A stretch of DNA of 64,000 nucleotides, from the NCBI GenBank assembly GCA_964020975.1, contig OZ026615.1, forward strand, positions 27,067,139-27,131,138. The letters run 5' to 3'. Source of the stretch: Hermodice carunculata (taxonomy: Eukaryota; Annelida; Polychaeta; Eunicida; Amphinomidae). This document shows positions 25,596 to 37,772 of the stretch, piece by piece (positions within the stretch are counted from its first letter, which is position 1; each line of letters starts with the position of its first letter). The notes beneath the pieces are model-generated. The model saw only the letters and a program-made list of their open reading frames with translations. It did no database searches and was not told the origin of the DNA. Both the position numbers and the translations under genes were made by a program.

Positions 25596-26421
25596 TACCC
25601 TCCGCACATGAAGAGCCGGATGATATTGTCGTCCGTCCATCTTGTCGATGTTACTGCCGTGTGCGATATCTGAATTTTCACCGTAGCTTTACCAAATTTT
25701 TATCAGAGATGTACCTTATAATGGATAGGTTCCCATTGAAAAGCAACTTCCTCTGATTAATTATTAACTTTTCACGAAACTTTTTATTAATGTATTTATT
25801 TGGCGTCAACCATGACGATGTTACCGCCATATCTCAAAAACTATTCAAGGTCGCTCTACCAAATTTTTACCAGGAATGCGTCTTATTATGGACCAGGTTA
25901 TTACTGAAATCAGCGTCCTCTGGTTATTTTTACATTTTTTTTAATGAAACTTTTCATGCACTGATTTGAAGGCCGTCTGAGTGGCCTCAACCCTGACGAC
26001 TTTACCGTGATATCTCAAAAAATGCTGACCGCAACTTTACCAATTATTTTTCAGAGGTGCACCTTATGATGGACCAGGTACCTATTTAAATCAGCTGCCT
26101 TTTTGCATTTATAATTTTTGTAAATGAAGTTTTAAAGCATTTATTTGAAGGCCTTCTGAGCGGCACACAAGGGGACCACGTTATCATAATATCTCAACAA
26201 GGATGCATCGCAGCTTCACAAATTTTTATCAGAGATACAAATTATATTAAATGGACCACGTTCTTATTGAAAACTAGCTTCTTATTATTTTTAAACTTAA
26301 GAAACTTTTATTGTTTTCATTTGAAGGCCGTCTGAGTGGCGCACAAGGGGACAATCTTGTTACCATAATATCTCAAGAAATGCAGAATTGAGGAAAAAAA
26401 ATTGTTGGCGCCGAGGGTAAT
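25596..26421 (-). repeat. ~180-bp-unit repeat element with ATTACCCTCGGC inverted ends, minus copy
   Basis: The ends read 'taccctccgcacatgaagag' on the left and 'ggcgccgagggtaat' on the right, the inverse arrangement of the plus-strand copies at 36414 and 62235. Repeated units begin with 'gatgttaccgccatatctca'-like phrases at spacings of about 166-182 bp. It lies wholly inside the 4.7-kb transposon, either carried by it or inserted into it. Confidence 0.8.
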
Positions 26422-26929
26422 CTGTTCTCTGAATGCTATTTTTAAAAAAAATTACTGTAGGAGATTCTTAAAACGGCTGCGTAGATAATAAGAAAATCAA
26501 ATATATATATATATATTGTACCTAAGCACTACAACGTTTATACAAAGGAAAACAAAATTGACGGAATAAAAAGCGTCTGCATTACAGCACCAACCAAGTA
26601 TTTTTTTTCATACTACATGTGGGGCATATAGCGTTACATTGTACAGAGTTCCAAGTTTGCTTATTTCTTTACGTCGTTCCTTCAAGATGCATCTTAGTTT
26701 AAATACATTCATTCACTTGGGGGTTTTATTTACATTAAAATATTTTTTCTTTATTTTTTTATATTTCGATTCCCACTGGATTCTTTATCAACTCATATTC
26801 TTGTGAACAATTTTATGTACACTTGTGTGTGGAAGAAAAGTAATGTAAACATTCATTTTGTGTATCTCTAACTTAAGCAACAAGGGGAAAATACAATATA
26901 ACACCTAAACTTTGTAAATGCATCTGTAA

Positions 26930-27146
26930 GCGTTTGAAACGCATGTGTACCAAACGCGTTTGAAACGCATGTGTACCGAACGCGTTGCTCAAAGTGTTTG
27001 AAACGCAGTGCTGAAAGTGTTTGAAACGCTTCTCAAACGAATTTCAAACGCAAACCAAACGCTTTCAAACGTTTTCAAACGCAAACCAAACACCAGCCAA
27101 ACGTCACAAACGCGTTTGGCTGTTAAGTTTTAGACGGGCGGAACTG
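26930..27146 (-). repeat. CAAACGC word array, right end of the 4.7-kb transposon
   Basis: Words such as 'caaacgcgtttgaaacgcat' repeated with spacers 'gtgtac' and 'agtgtttgaaacgc'. Orientation is predominantly opposite to the left array. Next to the terminus lies 'gtttggctgttaagt', shared with the third word-array element at 48930. Confidence 0.95.
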
Positions 27147-27148
27147 TA

Positions 27149-27535
27149 CATAGTAATAAATAGGAAAGGTGCATTTACATATAAGTACCCAAATTGAAAA
27201 AAACAAACAAACAAACAAACAAATAAAAAACAAAAAACCCCCAAACAAATGTTAAAAATCAGGAATCCATAGCAGTGCCATCTAGTGAACAATTTGTTTG
27301 ACCCTTCCACAAGGAACATATTCAATAAGTTTGAGCTCAATCTGAGTGATGGTTCTGGACAAGATGTCAAAAATAGCAAAAACACACACAAAATTCATAA
27401 AAAATCCAAAAATCACTGGACTGTGACCATTTGAACACAATCCATGGAGACCCACTCATCCCCACCAAGTTTTAGTAAACCTGGCTGATGGTTTTGGAAA
27501 AGAAGTCAAAAATGTGAATTGTGGACGGACGTCTC
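27149..27535 (+). mobile_element. Hairpin-ended element, copy B, right part
   Basis: Continues the core phrases of 22300-22400 ('aataaataggaaaggtgcat', 'agtgccatctagtgaac') directly after the transposon and its TA duplication. Confidence 0.75.
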
Positions 27536-27539
27536 TACT

Positions 27540-27735
27540 ATGATACACTTATGTTGAAAAACATGACCCATATTCATAAATATCAAACCCAACAATGACA
27601 GCAAAGATATTCCATAGTTACCAAAGCATCAACATTTATCTTCCAATACCAATGTGAAGAAACAAATTTCACTCCGGACTTCAGACAGGCAGTCAACCAT
27701 GAAAGGCAACTGGTGATTTTAAACTGGTCCTCTCA
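27540..27735 (+). repeat. 3' fragment of the GCTCTGCTG lineage
   Basis: 'acccatattcataaatatca' and 'ggcagtcaaccatgaaaggc' match 20225-20345 in copy A. Confidence 0.7.
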
Positions 27736-27809
27736 ACCTTTGATGTATTCTTCATTAAATACAGACTGTAGTGTTTCCAAAATGTATAGGCCCAACCACT
27801 CAAAATCCA

Positions 27810-31009
<3,200 letters not shown>

Positions 31010-31211
31010 AAGAAAGCAAAATAGGTATATATTCTCAATATCCTTGTTTCAAGGGAAAAAATCCTCTCTTAGTCCCAAGATTCTTAAAATCTTGTTTCAA
31101 GAAAAAAATTAAGAAACCTTTCCTTTAAACAAGATACTGAGAATCTTGGGAGTGAGAATTTTTTTCCCTTGAAGCAAGAATATTGAGAAGACATATCTAT
31201 TTTTCTTTCTT
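31010..31211. mobile_element. MITE made of a ~95-bp inverted repeat
   Basis: The left arm 'aagaaagcaaaataggtata' to 'cccaagattcttaaaatctt' is mirrored by 'tactgagaatcttgggagtg' to 'acatatctatttttctttct', with about 80-85% arm identity and a centre of roughly ten bases. The whole element would fold into one long hairpin. Unclassified. Confidence 0.8.
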
Positions 31212-31309
31212 GTAACAAAAAAATCATTCTTATTTTGAGAAAAAGTAGAATGCCCTCTTGGTTATTTTACTCAAGATAACGCTTTTTTACTGTCAGTGTT
31301 TTCAATTTT

Positions 31310-31556
31310 TTCACTTTCTGGCCTGTGTATTATGTAATCCTGCAAATTGCACCACCAATAATGAAAGGAACCTAGATTTTCATTTATAGAACATGTCCAA
31401 ATAATTTTACGAGGCTAACTTTTAAATTTTTGGTGCTATCGTGTTGACAAGCAAATCGTGTACGGACAGCTGGCTGGCCAGACAGCTGGACAGAAAGACG
31501 GCCTGCCGAACATGAGTGATTGCATAAGCTCTGTGACCTATGGTCAGCAGAGCTAA
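31310..31556 (+). repeat. 3' fragment of the GCTCTGCTG lineage
   Basis: 'caccaccaataatgaaagga' matches 20080-20100, and the end 'ggtcagcagagctaaaaa' matches the 3' end of copy A. Confidence 0.75.
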
Positions 31557-33235
31557 AAAAGAAAATATTTAATATAATTATTTTTAGCGGTACACAATAA
31601 AAGGAACACACATACATGTAGAGCCAATAAAAGGTGGCTGCTGGATTTCAAGTATCCATGACATGGAGGTACATGTGTTTGACTATTTGAGATAAACAAC
31701 TACATATCGATGTATCAAGTCAAGGAGTGCAAACTAAAATATATATTTACAAGCAAAAATTGTCATAGTTGCATAGTGACCAAGCATAATATTGATACAT
31801 CAGTGCAGACATGCACATGGAAGCTGCAAATATTGCATGCAAAGAAATTGTAACTTTATTTCTTAGTCCCAATCCTGAGCATCAGCACAATAAAGCAAAA
31901 ACCCAGCAAAGCCAAAATTTGTTCTCACCAACCTTAGTTATGGCCAAAACGGTACGCTCTTATATGGAGAATCCATAAATTTCAAAGAGACATCCATTTG
32001 AAATAAACATGAATCATGACAACACGTAGCAAAACATGTCCTGGCAAATTGTCCTTCAGAAGTAAGCACAATGCCCATGTATTACATGACAATAAGCACA
32101 ACCTCAGAAGGGTACATGAGGTGCTGAGTAGTACTCCTGACCATCCCTGAGGAGATGAACTAATGAGTCAGACTATAGAGTACGACTACCGCCACTAATG
32201 GCCATTCAGCCCATATAGTCTAAGCTACTATCTAAAAGAATAGCATACAGCTTTCACGGTTGTTAATGGACAGCCTGATGTGAAAACAGTGCATGTATCA
32301 AACATTACATACAAACAGTTAATGTGGATCTGCATGAACAACAAAAAATTAAAAACATTTCTGTGATTTTCATGTGAAGTACACATTCTTTTTGCATACT
32401 GGGAGCACATTACATGTACAGACAAAGAACTTTTATTACCTGTCCATTATCAGTGGCATGTACAGCCTTGTCTTCAAGACACAAGATTTATGTCTTTTTC
32501 ATCAATTTACTTACACATAGCTTTCACTATCCATATATACTTCTTGAAAAAAAATTGCTGATATTTTGTGATTGTCATATTAGAATGGCACAAAAAGGGT
32601 GCATCTGCTGTGAATAGTTTTATATTCATGAGAATAAGGTGACATATGGTAGCCCACCCCTTTTCCCACAAACCTGTTTGTATTAGAATTAACAGACCCA
32701 TAAACTTTATGTGCAAAAATATATTTAGCAAAAGTGCACCATACCCTTCCAATTGCATGTTGTGAATCAGATGCATCATAAATGCTTTGTTATACACATA
32801 CATATATGTATACGTGTGGAGCAAAAAACCAAAAAGAAAGAAAACAAAACTTTAAAACAAGTAACTTTGGAGGTTTTTCAAATGAATTCGTGAAGTGTTT
32901 ATTTAAAAATATTTGGTCCCTGACATGCCTGAATCGCATAATATGTAAAGTGGTCCATCTTGAGAAACCTCTGCTTCCAAAATTGAAAAAAAAAATAGTG
33001 GTAGAAGACAGTGGTTCAACATGTAGGTAAATCAACAAGGGAAAAACAGGGTTTTGATAGTCAGTCATCTGCCACGAAAATTCAAAAGTAATTAACTCAC
33101 TGTAGATCACATAGCCTAAATATTGTCACAAATAAATTGTGACAAGCCTGCATCAGTGATGTATATCTGCAGCACTTTTTAGACCATTTGAGTCGTATCA
33201 ACTCAAACTGGTAAAAAATAGCGTTCAGAGAATGG
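31557..33235. other. No supported feature
   Basis: AT-rich, ACATGT-rich, with no coding frame beyond chance length. Confidence 0.45.
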
Positions 33236-33625
33236 ATTACCCTCAGTGCCCGCAATCTTTTTCCCCTCATTCTGCAATTTTTTCTTTCTTTTCTTTTAAG
33301 ACTTCACAGGTGCCATTATACGGTATAACTGCAACAAAAATTTGATGAAGCTCTGATCAATCCTTCTTGAGATATTATGGTAACATTGTCCACTTGTGCA
33401 CCACTCTGACGGCCTTCAAATAAATACTTCTAAAGTTCCATGATAAGTTTTAAAGTAATCAGAGGAAGCTGGTTTTTGATAGGAACTCGGTCCATTATAA
33501 TGTGCATCTCTGATTAATATCTATTGAAGCTGCAATGGATCCTTGTTGAGATATTATGGCAATGTTGTCCCCTTGTGCACCGCTCAAACAGCCTTGAAAT
33601 AGATATTTTAAAGTTTTGATAAATC
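33236..33625 (+). repeat. ~180-bp-unit repeat element, 5' part
   Basis: Starts 'attaccctcagtgcccgcaa' and contains two units with 'gagatattatggtaacattg' and 'agaggaagctgg'. The 3' end is missing. Confidence 0.75.
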
Positions 33626-33929
33626 TAAAAATATCCTAACTTTAGATTCTTTACCACCAAGAGTATTAACAATTCTATCAAATAAATGCTAAGGACCTTC
33701 TTGAAATCTGAATTAATATTCATACAAAAAGTTGTATTTATCATGGATATGACATAAATTGTTTAAAGACTACTTTTTAAAGTAAATTTGAAAAAATAGG
33801 TGAAGCTCTGGTGTCACCAGGGATGACTTTTGCCAACTTTAGCTCTGATGGAATTTGGCCTGTAATTAAAACCTAATATGTTATATGTGCTTACCACTCT
33901 GTTACTTAAGTTACAATTTGTTTGACAAT

Positions 33930-34342
33930 CTTGCTAAGGAGTTCTGGAGAATTTTTTTTTTTTAAATCTCAAAACACAATGACACTCATAAAACATTAGA
34001 GAACAATTGCAATACCATTCCTTGAATAAAGTAAGGTCTAGGGGTCCCCAGAAGTCTTTTTTTAAGCAATTGGCTTGGAAGAATGTCGAAGATTTCGCCC
34101 GAAATGAAAACAAAAAACAAACAAAAAACCACATAATTTAAAAAAAAAAATTTCTAAAGCCTGGCATTTTGAACAAACTTGGTCAAAGCCCACCCAATAT
34201 ACACCCCCACCAAGTTTGAAGTGAATCTGGCCAACTGCTTTTGAGAGGTCAAAAATGTTAAATTGTTGATGACAAGCAACAACACATGGAGAACCATATT
34301 ACATTGTGTTAGCTCAGTTCACTTGTCAGTCAGCTGAGATAA
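33930..34342 (+). mobile_element. Hairpin-ended element, 3' fragment
   Basis: Core phrases 'aacaaacttggtcaaagccc' and 'ccaccaagtttgaagtgaat', ending in the closing palindrome 'cacttgtcagtcagctgag'. Confidence 0.7.
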
Positions 34343-35640
34343 AAGTCTTTAGTATCTGGATGGCTGTCATGCTTAATAAGATCTATATTAAATCACCCAT
34401 TAAATTAAATATTTTTTTCTCATTTGTAAGTTGTTCACACATACCTTTGATGTAATCATGACAGTCTGACACACAGCATGGCATTTGATGGATGATATGT
34501 AACACTAATAATAATGTTTTTACTATCTTTAGTATATGGATAGCAACAATGCTTAACAAGATCTATATTAAAATCATGCACCCAATAAATAAAATATTTT
34601 TTCCTCATTTGTAACCTATTCACACATACCTTTGATATAATCTTTCTAGTCTGATACAGAGGTGAATGATATGCAAGACCATGCAATAACAAAGGTTTTA
34701 ATCTGTAAATTTTGAATTTCAACACAAAGTGACTCATACTGGTCCAGGTTCACACAAACATCTTGCCGCCCATGGATCTGTAATTGATTCTGTATGAACA
34801 GAGAAATGCCTCCACCTTTTCTGTTCTGTCTGGGTTTGGCAAGGTGAACATGACCGTCAAGTTATATAAATTTGAATTAGTGTCTTTTAGCCAAGTTTCT
34901 GTAAAATCAATAATGCTCAAATGCATATTCAAAGTTTCCAAGTCACCTTTCAGGGAATTCAATTGCTTGTAAAGATTGTATATTTAAGTGTAATAAGAAA
35001 GTTGGGGCATGTTCAAATCACAGCATAATTTGCCAAAATCATCCTCAGTATGATATATGGGTTTGTTATAGCTTAGATAGGCTAATATATCCCTTTCTTC
35101 TTTCCTCTAGAACTTTTGGCCAAAGCTCTTTCCTTTTTTCAAAACTCGCTCCAGTAGATATTCATTTTACGTAGATACCAGTGTTCTTCATTTTTTTTAG
35201 AATTCACCAGGACAGCATCTTGGTCTTTGTATCATTTCACATTAATTGCTCTCAGTTTTTCTCTGGTTCCTGTACTCTTTCCTTTTCTCTTGGGCTCTTT
35301 TATTTCTATGTCATAACCCTGAAGTAGCAGTTTGGTAGTGACTGTAGTTCATGGACCTTAGTCTCAGTGTCAGCCCATATTTCTCCTGGCTGTTCAGACA
35401 AACCCAGTATCAATCATCTCAGATTGTGAGAATTGTAGGCTGTTTGTCAGATCAGAAAACTTGGCTGTTATTCTGCATGAAATTGTCAATTTTCTTATTT
35501 TTCCTTCCAGGAAACCATCAATGCATGACATGAATGTGCTTTCTTGTATTTGAAGTAGGTCTTTGAAGATTTCATCTTGTCCCTCAAGTAATTCCTGAAC
35601 AATGTCTATTGTAATTGGATTTTCATTTTTGATGCTTGTT
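34343..35640 (-). mobile_element. LINE fragment: ORF1 C-terminal region and ORF2 endonuclease
   Basis: Read on the minus strand from 35640 downward. First come ORF1 remains: 'LLEGQDEIFKDLLQIQEST' and 'SLQFSQSEMIDTG' (coiled-coil region), then 'KDQDAVLVNSKKNEEHWYL' (RRM-like) and a basic C-terminal stretch, the layout of Transposase_22-type ORF1 proteins. Then ORF2: 34962-34750 encodes 'SLKGDLETLNMHLSIIDF' followed by TETWLKDTNSNLYNL, the conserved TETW motif of the APE-type endonuclease. Further down is 'IFYLLG' and 'NIDLVKHCCYPYTKDS', the D-F-N-I-D region. The reading frame changes several times and stops interrupt it, so it is a pseudogene copy. The last endonuclease segment occurs twice (34343-34475, 34518-34665), a local duplication. 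No reverse transcriptase is present. Confidence 0.8.
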
Positions 35641-36413
35641 TTTCTCAGTTAGATGACTGGCAAGGCAATTATACAGTCTTTTTACCAGCTGTGTCAAAAT
35701 GTCAGCCAGACTAATCTATTGCATATGAAGATGGAATCCACTAGATTTTATAAATAGTCTGTGATGGTCTTGACCGATCACAAGAAAAAAGTCACCACCA
35801 GGTGCACAACATCTTCAAATTGTCCATGTTCCTAACCGCATGTATACTGATGCATAATGTCCATAGATGCTGTGTTTCAGGCTTATTTTTGGAGAGCTTC
35901 CTAGACCATGATAGTCATGACCTTGACCTTGTTTCCATGAAAATTGTTTAATCTTCCAAACATAACAAGGTGCCTGCTCTTACTTGGGGTGCATATAACA
36001 CAGTGGTACAAAAATTGCCACTGTGTCTCTGTTTTTTGTATACAAGCCTGTCGATGTATACATTTTTAGTTTCGTCAATGTGTGTAGTTTCTTTGCATGT
36101 AACAATAAATATTCTAAGATTAATTTGTAAAATGTGAGGGGTGTTTAATTCAAGGGGTCTGATTTACACTTTGAGAAAGGATCACAACAAAACTTTTGGC
36201 ACAAAAAGCTTGAAATCAACAGTCCTGTAAAGACAATCGTATAACTCAGGTAACAATTTTTTGGTTTTCTGTGAAAAGGAATGGTTTTTATATCATTTAG
36301 TTTTTAAGCATCTGCAATTAACATTGATAATTTATTTTTCCATTTTGGAGCTCAACAAGTAGCATTTAAAATTGGAAAATTGACAAACAAACAAAATTGC
36401 GTTCAGAGAACGG
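35641..36413. other. No supported feature
   Basis: Non-coding; may include more degraded LINE 5' sequence near 35640-35700. Confidence 0.4.
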
Positions 36414-37069
36414 ATTACCCTTGGTGCCCACAATCTTTTTTGCCTCGATTAGGCTTTTTTTTTTGAGACTTCGCAGTAGAATAATTTACATACAACTTCC
36501 ATATTGTTGTCTATGAAATGAAGGAGCACTTTTGGATGTGTTTTTAGGGCAAGTTATGGTGACAGAGACCACTGTACTGTGCATCACTCAGTCGGCCATC
36601 AAATAAACACTTCAAAAGTTATATAACAATTTTAAAAATAATATGAAGAAGCTTTTTTTCAAGAGGAATATGGTCCACTATGATGTGCATCTCTGAAAAA
36701 AAATTGGGGGAGCTGCATTGGATCCTTCTTGAGATATTATGATAACGTCCTCCCCTTGTGCACCACTCAGACAACTTAAAGATACCTTACTTCAAAGTTT
36801 TATAAAAAGTTTACAAATACAAAGAGGAAGCTAGTTTTAAAGAGGAACCTGGCCCATCATAAGATTCATCTCTGACAAAAACTTAAGAAAACTGTGGTTA
36901 ATATTTTTTTAGATATTGTGGTAACATTGTCAGGGTCAACGCTACTCAGACGGTCTTCAAATAAATACCTTAAAAGTTTCATAAAAACTTCAAAAATCAG
37001 CAGAGGAAGCTGATTTTAAATAAGAACCTGGTCCATCATAAGATACGTCTATGACAAAAATTTGGTAAA

Positions 37070-37222
37070 TATGACTGGGCAACCCGAATGTGAACAATGA
37101 TTCAATCTACCAAGGAGCTAAGTCTGACCGGTTTCGATGCTAATGCATCTCATCAGAGACTGAAGTTAACGGCCCCCGGTACATGCTTATATACCAGCTA
37201 GGGTAAACATTCACATTGGGGG
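37070..37222 (-). mobile_element. ~150-bp insertion carrying a hammerhead ribozyme (Penelope-like)
   Basis: Inserted in the ~180-bp-unit repeat. The target phrase is duplicated as 'acaaaaatttggtaaa' before and 'aaaaaaaatggtaaa' after, an imperfect ~14-bp duplication. Inside lie short inverted ends 'cccgaatgtgaa' / 'ttcacattgggg' (37083-37094, 37210-37221) and the ribozyme. Hammerhead motifs of this minimal type are known from the terminal repeats of Penelope-like retroelements; that origin is inference because no protein is present. Confidence 0.7.
37121..37161 (-). ncRNA. Hammerhead ribozyme, minimal type I
   Basis: On the minus strand: stem I AGTCT; core CTGATGA; stem II GATGC, loop ATTA, GCATC; core GAAA; very short stem III ACC/GGT; cleavage triplet GTC; stem I strand AGACT. 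All stems pair perfectly and all conserved core bases are present. The predicted self-cleavage is after the C opposite position 37126. The tiny stem III is typical of ribozymes in Penelope-like elements and Schistosoma satellite repeats, which often act as dimers. No second copy was found in this window. Confidence 0.88.
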
Positions 37223-37772
37223 AAAAAAAATGGTAAAGCTGCAGTCAATATTTTTTGAGATATCGCGGTGATGTTGTCAGGGTTGATGCCATACATTTAA
37301 AGTTTCCTAAAAAGTATTCAAATAATCAAAGGAAGCTGGTTGTCAATAGGAACCTGGTCCATCATAAGGTCTTTCTGTGACAAAAATTTGGTACACCTAC
37401 AGTGGATATTTTTGAGATATTGCAGTAACATCGACAAGACAGACAGATTTCTCCTTTCAAACTTAAAAGCTTCATACACTATTCCACCATACCGACACTA
37501 GTATAAACCGGTAATTTAAAATAGTAATACAATTTTTAGCACCATAAAGTTGACTAGAGGTGTTATGAGGTAAAGAGTACTAAGGTATTAGCTGAAAGCC
37601 ACCTCTTCCACTGTACTGGATGAAGATTGAAAAGAAAGAAATCCTGCAAAAAGTGAGTATGATCATGGTTTTTTGACTTAAGACGGACTAGAGAAAATTC
37701 TCTACGTGGGTTAAGTATACAGACAATGCAGGGGACGACAATACCTTCCGGAACTTTATGTGCCAAGGGTAA

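Larger units (their letters stand above)
22402..27146. mobile_element. DNA transposon with CAAACGC word-array ends
   Basis: Left end CAGTTCCGCCCG and right end CGGGCGGAACTG are exact inverted repeats, extending imperfectly to about 40 bp. TA flanks both sides (22400-22401, 27147-27148); a 3-bp TAC duplication fits equally. Uninterrupted paralogues at 21885 and 42474 read 'ttgacttacatagtaatc' and give the empty site. Inside each end sits a ~230-bp array of CAAACGC and variants (at least ten exact copies on the left), in opposite orientations at the two ends. The 4.2-kb interior has no recognisable transposase, so it is probably non-autonomous. It contains an (AT)n region at 25021-25120 and a minus-strand ~180-bp-unit repeat at 25596-26421. 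Confidence 0.85.
36414..37772 (+). repeat. ~180-bp-unit repeat element with ATTACCCTTGGTGCC inverted ends
   Basis: Left end 'attacccttggtgcccacaa', right end 'actttatgtgccaagggtaa'; the two are inverse. At least five units with 'gagatattatgataacg', 'ctcagac', 'aaataaatac' and 'ggaacctggtccatcataag'. Compared with the copy at 62235, it has two insertions: 37070-37222 (hammerhead unit) and about 37450-37730 (unclassified). Confidence 0.8.
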
